A stretch of DNA of 64,000 nt, taken from the NCBI GenBank assembly GCA_964484265.1, contig CAZAFH010000021.1:1-64000 (forward strand). Direction: 5' to 3'. Every line of letters begins with the position of its first letter. Position 1 is the first letter of the stretch. This DNA is from SIAQ01 sp964484265. Its GTDB lineage: Bacteria > Planctomycetota > Planctomycetia > Gemmatales > Gemmataceae. A program made the position numbers and the translations under genes. Below, piece by piece: positions 34,453 to 43,934 of the stretch. A model generated the notes under the pieces. The model saw nothing but the letters and a program-made list of their open reading frames with translations. It did not search any database and was not told the origin of the DNA.

Positions 34453-37173
34453 ATGAATAGCCAAAGACCAAACCCAGATGAGCTACTGGCCCGTGTGCAG
34501 ACCGACGAGGCGCGCGCCCGTCGCGGCCGCTTGAAGATATTCTTCGGCTACGCCGCCGGCGTCGGCAAGACGTATGCCATGCTGGAAGCCGCACGTCGGG
34601 AACGCGCGGAAGGCTCCGATGTCGTCGTCGGTTATGTCGAGCCGCACGGCCGGCCGGAGACCGAAGCTTTGCTGGAGGGCCTTGAATCGCTACCTCCGCA
34701 GCAAATTCCGTACCGCGGCGTAATGCTGCGAGAGTTCGACCTCGATGCCGCGCTGGCTAGGCGTCCGAAGCTGATCCTCGTCGATGAACTTGCCCACACA
34801 AATGCGGAAGGATCCAGACATGCCAAGCGTTGGCAGGATGTCGAGGAGCTTCTGGAAGCGGGCATTGCCGTGTATTCGACGTTGAACGTTCAGCATCTGG
34901 AGAGCCTGAATGACGTGATCGCGCAGATCACCGGCGTCGTGGTCCGCGAGACGCTTCCGGACGCTGTCCTGGAAAAAGTCGACGAGCTGGAATTGATCGA
35001 CCTGACGCCGGAGGAGTTGATTGAGCGATTGCAAGCGGGCAAGGTCTACATCACACCCCAAGCCGAGCGGGCGTTGCAGAGTTTCTTCCAGCGTGCTAAC
35101 CTCATTGCGTTGCGCGAAATGTCGCTCCGGCAGGCTGCCAATCGACTTCGTCGCGATGTAGACGCCGCCCGGCAGGACCGCGCTGCCAAGGCGCCATGGG
35201 CGACCAACGAGCGGCTGTTGGTGTGCGTTGGCCCAAGCCCAACCACTGCCAAGCTTATCCGTACAGCCAGGCGAATGGCCGCTGCGTTCGGCGCCGAGTG
35301 GATTGCCGTCGCAGTCGAAACACGCGGCGAAGGACCGCGTTCGCCGGGGACACGGACTCAAATTGCGGAACATCTTCGCATGGCCGAGCAGCTCGGCGCG
35401 GAGACTCATACGCTCATTGGCGAGGATGTCGCGCAGACAATTTTGGAGTATGCCCGTTCCCAGAACGTGACCAAGATCGTCGTGGGGAAGACCGCCCAGC
35501 CGTGGTGGAGGCGTTGGTTCTTCGGCACCGTCGTCGACCGCTTGCTCGAAAACAGCGGCGACATCGACATCTACGTCATTCGCGGCGATGCCGAATCGTC
35601 AAGGCGGTTGGAAAGTCCGGCGCTCGCATCGCCCGTCCGATGGAGCAATTACCTCGGAGCCGTGGTGGTCGTGGCTTTGTGTGGGCTGTTGGGCTGGTTG
35701 AATCACGCACTCGGCTGGGCCGAAGTGAACATCGCCATGGTTTTTCTACTGGGCGTGGCGATCGTAGCAGCGCGCTTTGGACGGGGTCCCGCGATCTGCA
35801 CATCTGTCGTTAGCGTGCTCGTGTTCGATTTCTTCTTCGTGCCTCCTTATCTCATGTTGACTGTGGACGACTCGCAGTATTATCTCGCCTTTGGGGTCAT
35901 GTTGGCGATCGGCTTGCTCATCAGCACGCTCACTGCCAGATTGAAAGAGCAACTTCGGTCCTCTCAAGAGCAAGAGCGACGCACTGCCGCCCTTTATCGT
36001 TTCACTAAGCAGTTGAGCGAGATCACCGGGCTCGAATTCTTAATGCGTGCAGCGGGCCAGCAGCTCGTGCAGATTTTCCCTGGCGAAGTTGTTTTGTATC
36101 TTCGGGAAGGCGTCGGTTCCATTACGCTCCGCTTCGGCGAAGAAACGACTGTTGCCAAGCAACCGGTGAACGCCACCGTGGCCCAATGGGTTGCCGAGCA
36201 CGATAAGATTGCAGGCGCCGGGACGGACACGTTGCCGAACGCCACGGCGCTTTTCGTCCCGCTAATCGGATCCCGGCGAACCGTTGGCGCTCTTGGGATT
36301 CAGCCGACGGATCCGCAGCGTTTCCTTGACCCCGAACAACGGCGGCTTCTGGAGGCGTGTGCAAGCCTGATTGCCCTCTCGATCGAACGGGATCAATCAA
36401 TCCTGGAAGCGCACCAGGCACAGATTCAGTTCCAAGCCGAGCAACTGCGCAGCTCGCTGTTGAGTTCGGTTTCGCACGATTTGCGCACTCCCTTGGCAGC
36501 GATTGCCGGAGCAAGTTCCAGCTTGCTCGAAAGCGGGCGAGTAACGGAAACTGCCGCGCGTCAGGAACTCTTGCAGACCATCGTTGAGGAATCGAAGCGA
36601 TTGGCGCGACTTGTCGATAATCTAATGGATATGACGCGCTTGGAATCTGGAATTGTTGCGATCAACAAACAGTGGCATGTTCTGGAGGAGTTGATCGGAT
36701 CGGCACGATCGCGCCTGCGCCGTGAGCTTGAACGACATACAGTTCGCGTCGACATTCCTGTGGATTTGCCCTTGTTATTCATCGATGGGCTGTTGATCGA
36801 GCAGATGCTGCTGAATCTATTGGAAAATGCCGCGCGTTATTCACCACCTGGGACGCAGGTCGAGATTTCCGCCCGCAGGGTGAACCAGCACGTTGAGCTG
36901 CGCGTTGCAGATAACGGCCCAGGTCTAGTGCCCGGCAGCGAATCGCGTGTGTTCGAGAAGTTCTTCCGCGGCTCAGTTTCGCCCACGGCCGATGGACGCC
37001 GGGGCGCGGGATTGGGTCTAGCCATTTGCAAAGCAATCATCCAGGCGCACGGCGGACAGGTTAACGCTCGCAATCGTGCTGGTGGCGGCGCTGAGTTCGT
37101 ATTTTCGCTTCCCTGCGAAGAGACGGCGCCGAAGGTATCGCTTGACGAGATTCCGGCAAACAGTGGTTCTTGA
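34453..37173 (+). CDS. kdpD: Potassium sensor histidine kinase KdpD
   Basis: A 906-residue membrane kinase with the full KdpD layout: N-terminal KdpD domain with Walker A GYAAGVGKT (32-40), a universal-stress-protein-like domain, four membrane helices, a GAF-like region, HisKA with phospho-acceptor H675 (SSVSHDLRTPLAAI) and an HATPase domain (LLNLLENAARYS, GAGLGLAICKAI). It senses potassium limitation and signals to KdpE. A TTG at 34429 is an alternative start. It follows a 223-base gap, so it may have its own promoter. Confidence 0.94.
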   Translation: MNSQRPNPDELLARVQTDEARARRGRLKIFFGYAAGVGKTYAMLEAARRERAEGSDVVVGYVEPHGRPETEALLEGLESLPPQQIPYRGVMLREFDLDAALARRPKLILVDELAHTNAEGSRHAKRWQDVEELLEAGIAVYSTLNVQHLESLNDVIAQITGVVVRETLPDAVLEKVDELELIDLTPEELIERLQAGKVYITPQAERALQSFFQRANLIALREMSLRQAANRLRRDVDAARQDRAAKAPWATNERLLVCVGPSPTTAKLIRTARRMAAAFGAEWIAVAVETRGEGPRSPGTRTQIAEHLRMAEQLGAETHTLIGEDVAQTILEYARSQNVTKIVVGKTAQPWWRRWFFGTVVDRLLENSGDIDIYVIRGDAESSRRLESPALASPVRWSNYLGAVVVVALCGLLGWLNHALGWAEVNIAMVFLLGVAIVAARFGRGPAICTSVVSVLVFDFFFVPPYLMLTVDDSQYYLAFGVMLAIGLLISTLTARLKEQLRSSQEQERRTAALYRFTKQLSEITGLEFLMRAAGQQLVQIFPGEVVLYLREGVGSITLRFGEETTVAKQPVNATVAQWVAEHDKIAGAGTDTLPNATALFVPLIGSRRTVGALGIQPTDPQRFLDPEQRRLLEACASLIALSIERDQSILEAHQAQIQFQAEQLRSSLLSSVSHDLRTPLAAIAGASSSLLESGRVTETAARQELLQTIVEESKRLARLVDNLMDMTRLESGIVAINKQWHVLEELIGSARSRLRRELERHTVRVDIPVDLPLLFIDGLLIEQMLLNLLENAARYSPPGTQVEISARRVNQHVELRVADNGPGLVPGSESRVFEKFFRGSVSPTADGRRGAGLGLAICKAIIQAHGGQVNARNRAGGGAEFVFSLPCEETAPKVSLDEIPANSGS

Positions 37174-37176
37174 TCG

Positions 37177-37878
37177 ATGGCCAAAGCGTCCCCGCTGATC
37201 CTGCTCATTGAAGATGAATTGCCGATCCGGCGATTCCTCCGCACGTCGTTGGCATCGGAAGATTATCGCTTGATCGAAGCGGAAACAGGCCAAGCCGGCA
37301 TCCGCCTCGCCGCCCAGCAACCGCCGGACCTCGTTATTCTCGATCTCGGCCTGCCAGACGTCGATGGACAGGACGTGTTGCGTCAATTGCGTGAGTGGCT
37401 TAAGGCGCCAGTCATCATCCTATCTGCACGCGACCAAGAGAAGCAGAAAGTCACGGCGCTCGACAACGGAGCGGACGACTACCTGACGAAGCCGTTCAGC
37501 ACCAACGAACTGCTCGCTCGTATTCGTGTGGCGTTGCGTCATGCCGCAAGACTCGACAGCGTGACTGAGACATCCACATTCACGACAGGCGACCTCAAAG
37601 TCGATTTGGCCGATCGCAAAGTCTTCGTGAAAGGCGAAGAGGTTCACCTCACGCCACTTGAATACAAACTCCTGAGCACGCTCGTCAAACACGCCGGCAA
37701 AGTCCTGACGCACCGCTTTCTGCTCAACGAGGTTTGGGGACCACTTCACTCGCGGGAAGCTCACTACCTGCGCGTGTTCATGGCAAGCCTGCGACGAAAG
37801 CTAGAGTCCGACCCGGCTGAACCGCAAGTCTTACTCACGGAGCAAGGTGTTGGATACCGGTTAGCTTCAGATCGATGA
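37177..37878 (+). CDS. kdpE: Response regulator KdpE
   Basis: A 233-residue OmpR-family regulator. The receiver has the acidic pair ED (12-13), phospho-acceptor D56 in LVILDLGLPDVDG and the conserved lysine in LTKPF. The C-terminal winged helix (TPLEYKLLSTLVKHAGKVLTH, EQGVGYRL) binds DNA. Starts 3 bases after the kdpD stop. Its target is plausibly the box at 29331-29347. Confidence 0.94.
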   Translation: MAKASPLILLIEDELPIRRFLRTSLASEDYRLIEAETGQAGIRLAAQQPPDLVILDLGLPDVDGQDVLRQLREWLKAPVIILSARDQEKQKVTALDNGADDYLTKPFSTNELLARIRVALRHAARLDSVTETSTFTTGDLKVDLADRKVFVKGEEVHLTPLEYKLLSTLVKHAGKVLTHRFLLNEVWGPLHSREAHYLRVFMASLRRKLESDPAEPQVLLTEQGVGYRLASDR

Positions 37879-38294
37879 CTTCCTGCGTTTCCAGATCCAG
37901 ATTTAGACAATCTGAAGAATTGGGCGTCGCAGATCCCCAACGTCAACGACGAGCATGCAAAAAGTGATTCTCTTTCCTGGCAAAAAAATTCCACCTGTCT
38001 CGTTCTTCTTCGGCGACGATGACAGCCGATTTCACAATGCTTGCGCCGCATGCCCTTGGTTTTGCTTGCCCGATCGCATTTTCCTGAACGGATGAGATCG
38101 GAAATGTGACAGACTGCGGAATATATTTTCGAAAAATATTGCGAAAGGTTTCCGAGTCAAGAAATCCATCGGAGCGGACATACAACGTGTTCGCGAGCAA
38201 ATGGTGCTGCCCGGGAAAAACCAACCCCTGCTTTCCGAAGACGAAAAGCAGGGATCGCTATGGTAATCGGCTCTTGGTTCCGGGCGGTGAGCCG
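37879..38294. other. Convergent intergenic region with a hairpin
   Basis: The gap between kdpE and a minus-strand gene. The hairpin at 38226-38253 has a 9-bp perfect stem (CCCTGCTTT with AAAGCAGGG) and could end either transcript, although no T-run follows. I see no supportable gene. Confidence 0.45.
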
Positions 38295-38654
38295 TTAATT
38301 GCTTGCCATCGAGAAACGGTTCCAGGTGTCGCCGAGGTTGCGAACGACGATGCGGTAGGTTTGGGTGCCGTTGGGAACCCAGGAGACAACCTCACGGTCG
38401 CTCAAACCGATACCCTGCACGATGAGTCGGCCATTCATGTCGTAAACGAACACGTCAAGGTCGGTCGTGCCATCGCCGACGATGGCGACGCGAGCCAGTT
38501 GGCCGCCAGCGAATGTTTCGTAATAAGTCACGCTTCCGAAGGCCTCGCAAACTTTCGTGTCGATTCCAGGTCCAGGTATGCGACCCGCATCCACATTGGC
38601 AACCACGAGTCCGAGGGTGGCGAAAGCGACCAGGCTGACGATGACTTTCTTCAT
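38295..38654 (-). CDS. Small secreted protein
   Basis: A 119-residue protein with a signal peptide (MKKVIVSLVAFATLGLVVA...). The mature part, with AIVGDGTTDLDVFVYDMNGRL and ending TYRIVVRNLGDTWNRFSMASN-like strands, resembles the beta-sandwich PPC type domains of secreted proteins. AAGGAG seven bases upstream supports the start at 38654 over 38669. Function unknown. It lies inside the putative kdp island. Confidence 0.7.
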   Translation of the reverse strand: MKKVIVSLVAFATLGLVVANVDAGRIPGPGIDTKVCEAFGSVTYYETFAGGQLARVAIVGDGTTDLDVFVYDMNGRLIVQGIGLSDREVVSWVPNGTQTYRIVVRNLGDTWNRFSMASN

Positions 38655-38779
38655 GGCATTCTCCTTCAAGGTGTGTTGTGTTGTTTCTTACACCCTCCTT
38701 ACGGCTGAGAAGCCGATTTGTGACAACGAATTTGAAAAAGAAAAGTAGTTTCTGCGCGGCGATTTGATGTTGATCTAAA

Positions 38780-39028
38780 ATGTGCGCATCGTCCTCGATA
38801 CGGATCGGCGACAGTTCCGCGATCGCGCAGAAACTCTACTTGCAAGTGACGGATGCCGACTTTGACCGCGCTGCAAAAGCGGTGAAAAAACCGGTGCAGA
38901 AAGCGTTTGACGGCGGTGGACAAGAATTGCCGGAATTCGCGCAAGTGGTGACGGGTGACAACTCTAGGCCGCCCCTGCCACATGTAGGCAATTTTACCTA
39001 TTACACCCGAAGGGAGTCGAACCCCTAA
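38780..39028 (+). pseudogene. C-terminal remnant of a tyrosine-type site-specific integrase
   Basis: An 82-residue frame of which IRIGDSSAIAQKLYLQVTD and the following DADFDRAAKAVKKPVQKA match, from memory, the C-terminal ends of planctomycete tyrosine recombinases, where the tyrosine of the HYLQVTD-like motif is the nucleophile. The rest of the enzyme (core arginines and histidines) is absent upstream, where a stop lies in frame at 38771. The frame runs on through the att copy and ends inside the tRNA gene, which is common for integrases adjacent to their site. Confidence 0.65.
39000..39022. other. Putative attachment site (att) at the tRNA-Arg 3' end
   Basis: The tRNA-side copy of the exact 23-base repeat also found at 29094-29116. 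It includes the tRNA 3' acceptor strand and part of the T-arm. Confidence 0.75.
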
Positions 39029-39075
39029 CCTATGGTTCCGAAGACCATTGCTCTATCCAGTTGAGCTACGGGTGC
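39002..39075 (-). tRNA. tRNA-Arg (anticodon TCG)
   Basis: A 74-base cloverleaf. Acceptor GCACCCG pairs with CGGGTGT (one G-T pair), with discriminator A. D-arm GCTC/GAGC, anticodon stem ATGGT/ACCAT with loop CTTCGGA giving anticodon TCG, and T-arm AGGGG/CCCTT around TTCGACT are all present. CCA is not encoded. The 3' end is the probable integration target of the kdp island. Confidence 0.93.
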
Positions 39076-39276
39076 GTACATCTCTTTCATTGTACAGAGC
39101 GAATGTTCTTGCGCACAGTCCGCGATTGGAAAAAGGGGGACTGTAGTTCGAGGTTTGGAATACACCAATGCGATTATCACCCTCAAGACCGTTACGACCG
39201 AATGCCGATTCTTCCCAAGGGTGTGTTGGAATTCGATCGAAAGCGCGTCAAATTAGGTGCGCCGTTGGGGGAATTT

Positions 39277-40071
39277 ATGCCTGTCCGCGGGTCGGGGGCA
39301 ACCTGGAGATTCTACGTTTGCCTGGCGGTGGCGCTTGGTCCTGTGCTACTTACCAGCGGAGGCTGCGCCAAGGATCGTGCCGCAGTCAGCCGAGATCTCA
39401 TGGCGCAGAACGCCAGCCAGCGAAGGGCGGGAGTCCTCGACTCCTACACTCTTCGTTGCCCGGACGTGATCGACGTGACGATCGAGAATCATCCCGAGCT
39501 CTCGAAATCGTACTCCATCGGCGCGGATGGAAGGATCGATCTGGGCGATTACGGCAATCCGCGCATCGAGGGAAAGACGCTGCCTGCGGTCGTCCGTCTC
39601 CTCAGCGAGGAGACCGGGACGCCAGCGCCGCAGGTTCGCGTTCGTGTTGCCGAATTTCGCAGCCAGTACCTGCTGCTCTTTGGCGAGGTCAATGGTTCGC
39701 AGCGCAGCGTGCCCTACCGTGGTCAGGAGACGGTGTTGGACCTTTTACAGCGTGTGGGTGGGATTACGATCGGGGCAGAGCCTCGCGATGTGTACGTCGT
39801 TCGCTCGCACCTCGGAGACAACCAGCGGCCCGAAGTCTTTCACGTGGATTTGCAAGCGATCGTGCTAAAGAATGACGCAAAGACGAATATTCGGCTGTTG
39901 CCCTACGATCAGGTTTACGTTGGGGAAACAAAACGTGCCCAGATCGAAAAAGCGATTCCGACCTGGATGCGGAGTATCTATCTGCCGTTTCTCGATCGCA
40001 AAAAAGCTGCCGATGCAAAGCGGCCGAAAGACGCGCCGGCCGGCTCGCCTTGGATGCAGGGGGCGCCTTAA
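39277..40071 (+). CDS. Polysaccharide export (Wza/BexD-type) lipoprotein-like protein
   Basis: A 264-residue protein. The N-terminal hydrophobic leader ends at SGGC, a likely lipoprotein cleavage site. YTLRCPDVIDVTIENHPELSKSYSIGADGRIDLG-type blocks (read as LRCPDVIDVTI and SIGADGRIDL) mark the polysaccharide-export domain, followed by an SLBB-like unit (LFGEVNGSQRSVPYRGQETV). It would form or feed an outer-membrane exopolysaccharide channel. GGGGGA ahead of 39277 favours this start over 39202. No partner genes are adjacent. Confidence 0.8.
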   Translation: MPVRGSGATWRFYVCLAVALGPVLLTSGGCAKDRAAVSRDLMAQNASQRRAGVLDSYTLRCPDVIDVTIENHPELSKSYSIGADGRIDLGDYGNPRIEGKTLPAVVRLLSEETGTPAPQVRVRVAEFRSQYLLLFGEVNGSQRSVPYRGQETVLDLLQRVGGITIGAEPRDVYVVRSHLGDNQRPEVFHVDLQAIVLKNDAKTNIRLLPYDQVYVGETKRAQIEKAIPTWMRSIYLPFLDRKKAADAKRPKDAPAGSPWMQGAP

Positions 40072-40083
40072 TTGCGTCCGAAT

Positions 40084-40105
40084 CCCGCAGCCTTTCGGCT
40101 GCGGG
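40084..40105. terminator. Hairpin between convergent genes
   Basis: CCCGCAGCC and GGCTGCGGG form a perfect 9-bp stem around TTTC. It lies between the stops of the export gene (plus) and the lactonase gene (minus), so it may serve both. There is no T-run. Confidence 0.5.
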
Positions 40106-40118
40106 CGTGGTGAGGTTG

Positions 40119-41237
40119 TTACTTTGCGAGCGGCATGAAGCGCACGCAGACTGGGCTGGCGACTTCGACGCTGGATCCGGTGGGCGTCAGGAGTCCCGTG
40201 GCCTGGTCGATGCGGAAGGAAATGACGCTCTTGCCGCTCTGGTTGCCAACTAGCATGAATTGGCCCGTCGGATCGATGGCGAAGTTGCGCGGCGTTTTGA
40301 TGCCGCGAGGCTCGTGGCCGACGGCTTGCACCGTGCCTGATTTTGCGTCATAGGAAAAGATCGCGATCGAGTTGTACGGGTCACGATTAGAGACGTAGAC
40401 GAACTTACCCGATGGATGAACGACTACCTCGGCCGTGCTGCCTTTTTTTCGCGTTTCGTCTTTGGGGAGCGTCGAAATGACTTGTTTCTGGGTAAGCACT
40501 CCCTTGTCGGCATCGTAGTCGCAGACGATGAGCGTCATGTTGATTTCGCCGTTGATGAAAGCTGTTTTGCCATTGGGATGAAATGCGAAATGGCGCGGAC
40601 CCGACCCGGCAGGTGTCGAGAAGGCAGGCGGATCGTTCGGCGTGAGCGTGGCTTTGTCGGCGTCGAAGCGGTAAACGAGAACCTTGTCGATGCCGAGGTC
40701 GGCACAGAAGGCGAATTTGTTCGCCTTGTCGAGATTGATGGAATGAGCGTGCGGCCCCTGTTGGTTGCCGGGGTTGATGCTCTTGCCTTTGTGCTGGTGG
40801 ACGGACGCGGGATCGCCGAGAGAGCCGTCGGCCTTGATCGGGATTGAAGTACAGCTGCCGCTGCCGTAGTTCGCGGCCAATACTGCTTTGCCAGTCGGAT
40901 CGACGACGAGATGGCACGGCCCGCTTCCGCCGGCGGATTGCGAATTGAGTTTGGTCAAGTTGCCGCTCTTCGCGTCCACGGCAAAGGCGACGATGCTGCC
41001 CTTGTTCACTTCGCTGACCGAGTATATGAACTTGTTATTTGGGTGGATGGCGATGAACGACGGATTCGCCACCTCGGCGGCGAGCGTCGCCTTCGTCATC
41101 GAGCCGTCCTTGAGATTCAGTTCAACGTGGTAAATGTTTTTCCCGGTCCCAAGGTAAACGCGGTATTTCTCGGGTGCCTGAGCGGTCGCGGCGATCGGCA
41201 GAAGTAACAAGGCGAAGAGAGGCAACAACAACTTCAT
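40119..41237 (-). CDS. Secreted lactonase-family beta-propeller (6-phosphogluconolactonase-like)
   Basis: A 372-residue protein with a signal peptide (1-19). It has repeated propeller blades of the Pgl/lactonase type (FIAIHPNNKFIYSVSE, GPCHLVVDPTGKAVLAANY, GPRHFAFHPNGKTAFINGE, VVHPSGKFVYVSNRD). Export argues against a role in the cytoplasmic pentose phosphate pathway; planctomycete members are usually of unknown substrate. Confidence 0.83.
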   Translation of the reverse strand: MKLLLPLFALLLLPIAATAQAPEKYRVYLGTGKNIYHVELNLKDGSMTKATLAAEVANPSFIAIHPNNKFIYSVSEVNKGSIVAFAVDAKSGNLTKLNSQSAGGSGPCHLVVDPTGKAVLAANYGSGSCTSIPIKADGSLGDPASVHQHKGKSINPGNQQGPHAHSINLDKANKFAFCADLGIDKVLVYRFDADKATLTPNDPPAFSTPAGSGPRHFAFHPNGKTAFINGEINMTLIVCDYDADKGVLTQKQVISTLPKDETRKKGSTAEVVVHPSGKFVYVSNRDPYNSIAIFSYDAKSGTVQAVGHEPRGIKTPRNFAIDPTGQFMLVGNQSGKSVISFRIDQATGLLTPTGSSVEVASPVCVRFMPLAK

Positions 41238-41351
41238 GGATGGAGGCTCCGGTGGTGTGAGGAGGGTTTTCGTATGCCGATATGTTATTGCGCGGGAAAG
41301 GGACGACGTACGATGGCATTTCGCGTCGCGAACTTTCTATTCCTCGAACGC

Positions 41352-42419
41352 TTAAGGCGTCTCACGCTCCAAGAGTTCCTGCCACGATGTGATTTCCTGG
41401 ACTTGATCCGCAATGCGATCAAGGCGATCAATTTCCGAGATGCTTTGAAGGAATTCCTGGACACTCTCGGTAGGTTGGCCGAGACGTTTCGTGCCGATCT
41501 TCACGATCATTCGTAAGAGACCGATGATTTCGCCGCGTTTTTCGCCGCGTTTTTCGCCGCGTTCTTCGCCGATCTTGATTCCTTCCTCAACCCAGCTTTG
41601 TGCGATCGTCTGCTTCATGTTCTCGATCTCCTCACGCATCAGGATGTCGTTCTGATTTTCCAGCGTCTTATCGACCCACACTTGTTTTTCGTCGCGCGGC
41701 CGGCGATTCAATACCCAGCCGAGAGCGAATCGCAACAGGTGCGTCCACCTTGCATTGCTCGTTTGGCGCACCGTGGCCAGTCGAATCAAAAATTCGCGAT
41801 ATACCCTCAGTGCTTCATCTCGTTCGTCGTCCTCGACCTTTACGATCGCCATCATTAGAAGAAAGGCGTCTTCGTTATGCAACAACTCGTCAGCGCTATG
41901 GTCGCCTACTTCCCAGAATACTGGCTTCCACACCGGAGCGAAAGAGTGAAATGCGGACGGCTCGCCAAGCAACTCTCCAAGCTCGCGCGGACCGGTCCAG
42001 CGTGTCGGCGACGCGTGCAGCACGACTGGCACGACCGGTGGAATCTGAAATGGACTCCGCGCTCCCTTCGACGATTCCCATGCTCGAAGCCGTTTCTCCC
42101 AGTAGAACACCGCGTAGATCAACATTCGCAACGGCATCAGCGGATTTGGTTTCGTCTGGTGCTCAATTAAAACACACACGAGCGCCAGTTCTTCGCAATT
42201 CGGCAATCGATAGGGAATCTCGAACAACAAATCACGTTCGCGGCCCTTCCAGCTGGGCAGAAGAAAGTCGCGAGGCAGCACCTTGCGATGCGCCACGTCG
42301 AAGCCGTCGGCGATCGGGCCGAGCACTTCGCGCAGGAACGCTCGAAGATTGTCGACGTCTTCAAGCACTTCGCGAAACGCCCGGTCCGCGAAGTCGTTGA
42401 TCGGATCGGGCTCGGACAT
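41352..42419 (-). CDS. Rpn-family nuclease / putative transposase-like protein
   Basis: A 355-residue protein of the Rpn (recombination-promoting nuclease, PD-(D/E)XK) type. RDLLFEIP, then LVCVLIEHQTKPNPLMPLRMLIYAVFYWE-like core (acidic residue, then EHQTK) carries the expected catalytic pattern. The C-terminal part includes a short GEKRGEKRGE repeat and a helical tail. Family members cut DNA and promote RecA-independent recombination; copies are spread by duplication. It precedes no obvious partner. Confidence 0.8.
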   Translation of the reverse strand: MSEPDPINDFADRAFREVLEDVDNLRAFLREVLGPIADGFDVAHRKVLPRDFLLPSWKGRERDLLFEIPYRLPNCEELALVCVLIEHQTKPNPLMPLRMLIYAVFYWEKRLRAWESSKGARSPFQIPPVVPVVLHASPTRWTGPRELGELLGEPSAFHSFAPVWKPVFWEVGDHSADELLHNEDAFLLMMAIVKVEDDERDEALRVYREFLIRLATVRQTSNARWTHLLRFALGWVLNRRPRDEKQVWVDKTLENQNDILMREEIENMKQTIAQSWVEEGIKIGEERGEKRGEKRGEIIGLLRMIVKIGTKRLGQPTESVQEFLQSISEIDRLDRIADQVQEITSWQELLERETP

Positions 42420-42430
42420 GGCTTTCTCGC

Positions 42431-43855
42431 CTACGCCAGCACCTCGCGCACCACGTTGCCATGCACGTCGGTCAAGCGATAATCGCGGCCTTGGAAGCGG
42501 TAGGTGAGGCGAGTGTGATCCAGACCGAGCAGGTGGAGGATCGTCGCCTGGAGGTCATGCGGGTGCACCGGATTTTCGCCGACGTCGAAACCGAGTTCGT
42601 CAGAGGCGCCGAACGTCATGCCGGGCTTGAACCCGCCGCCGGCGACAAAGATGGTGAACGAGAACGGATGGTGATCGCGACCAAGATTCGCTCCGCCGGC
42701 GGTGCGGCCTTCGCGGAAGGGCGATCGGCCGAATTCACCCGACCAAATGACGATCGTCTCGTCCAGCATGCCGCGATGCTTCAGATCGCGAATGAGAGCG
42801 GTGACGGCCTTGTCCATCGTTCGGCATTTCACGGGTAGACCGAATTTGATGTCGCGGCCGCTGCCCGTGCCGTGGAAATCCCAGCCCCAGTCGTGAAGCT
42901 GCACGAACCGCACGCCGCGTTCGACGAGTCTGCGAGCGAGTAGGCAGTTGTTGGCGAAACTCGCGGCGCCTGGCTGCGCGCCGTACATGTTGATGGTGCT
43001 TTGCGTTTCGCGCGTGATGTCCATTACCTCGGGCACGGCGGTTTGCATGCGGAACGCCATCTCATACTGCGCGATGCGGGTGCGCGTTTCCGGATTGCCC
43101 AGTTCGCCGGCCTGGATTTCGTTGAGGTCGCGGAGGGCGTCAAGCGACAGGCGGCGCATGCTTGCGTCCATGCCGTTGGGGTTGGATACGTAGAGCACCG
43201 GATCCCCCTGGCTTCGGCATTGCACGCCTTGGTAGATCGACGGAAGGAATCCGTTGTTCCAGCAACTGTTGCCCGCGCTCGGAAACGTGCCGCTCGACAC
43301 CAGTGCGATGTAGCCCGGCAGATCGGCGCTCTCCGACCCGAGGCCGTACGTCACCCACGAGCCCATGCCCGGGCGTCCAAATTGGGGCGAACCCGTGAAC
43401 AGCAACAACTCCGCCGGTGCGTGGTTGAATTGCTCCGTGTGCATCGATTTGATGAAGCACAGCTCGTCGGCGACCGTCGGCAGATGCGTGACGGCTTCGG
43501 AGATCCACGCGCCAGACTGACCGTGCCGGGCGAATCGCTGCGGCGTTCCAAGCAGACGAGGTACGCCGGAGGTGAAGGCGAATCGGCGACCGCGCAAGAA
43601 CGACTCCGGGCACGGCTCGGCATTTCGCCGGACGAGTTCCGGTTTGTAATCGAAAAGATCGAGGTGCGGCGGCGAACCGGCCATGTGCAAGTAGATGACA
43701 TTCTTCGCCTTGGCCGGGAAATGCGGTCGACGAGGCCGCATCGGGTCGGCCTGCTGCGCGGACACGCCGCCATTCATGAGCGACGCCAGCGCGATGCCGC
43801 CGAGGCCAATCTGGCACCCCTGAAGAAAATGTCGGCGGGTGATATCGATGTTCAT
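42431..43855 (-). CDS. DUF1501 domain protein with Tat-type leader
   Basis: A 474-residue planctomycete DUF1501 protein. The leader TRRHFLQGCQIGLGG is twin-arginine-like. The body has HLPTVADELCFIKSMHTEQ, GSWVTYGLGSE, the ARRLVERGVRFVQLHDWGWD block, and the alkaline-phosphatase-like VIWSGEFGRSPF and DLQATILHLLGLDHTRLTYRFQGR end. Members are thought to be exported sulfatase- or phosphatase-fold proteins; function is unproven. It follows the PSD1 gene by 79 bases, the usual pairing. Confidence 0.92.
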   Translation of the reverse strand: MNIDITRRHFLQGCQIGLGGIALASLMNGGVSAQQADPMRPRRPHFPAKAKNVIYLHMAGSPPHLDLFDYKPELVRRNAEPCPESFLRGRRFAFTSGVPRLLGTPQRFARHGQSGAWISEAVTHLPTVADELCFIKSMHTEQFNHAPAELLLFTGSPQFGRPGMGSWVTYGLGSESADLPGYIALVSSGTFPSAGNSCWNNGFLPSIYQGVQCRSQGDPVLYVSNPNGMDASMRRLSLDALRDLNEIQAGELGNPETRTRIAQYEMAFRMQTAVPEVMDITRETQSTINMYGAQPGAASFANNCLLARRLVERGVRFVQLHDWGWDFHGTGSGRDIKFGLPVKCRTMDKAVTALIRDLKHRGMLDETIVIWSGEFGRSPFREGRTAGGANLGRDHHPFSFTIFVAGGGFKPGMTFGASDELGFDVGENPVHPHDLQATILHLLGLDHTRLTYRFQGRDYRLTDVHGNVVREVLA

Positions 43856-43934
43856 ATTGGATCCCCAATTTATTGTCGAATGAATCGTACCGTTATTTTT
43901 TGTTACGTGGATTTACGTCGCGTGAATCACGGTA

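Noticed and set aside
37764..38224. Minus-strand frames of 93-95 codons after kdpE
   Set aside because: They overlap kdpE or the intergenic hairpin, have no ribosome-binding site and no recognisable motif.
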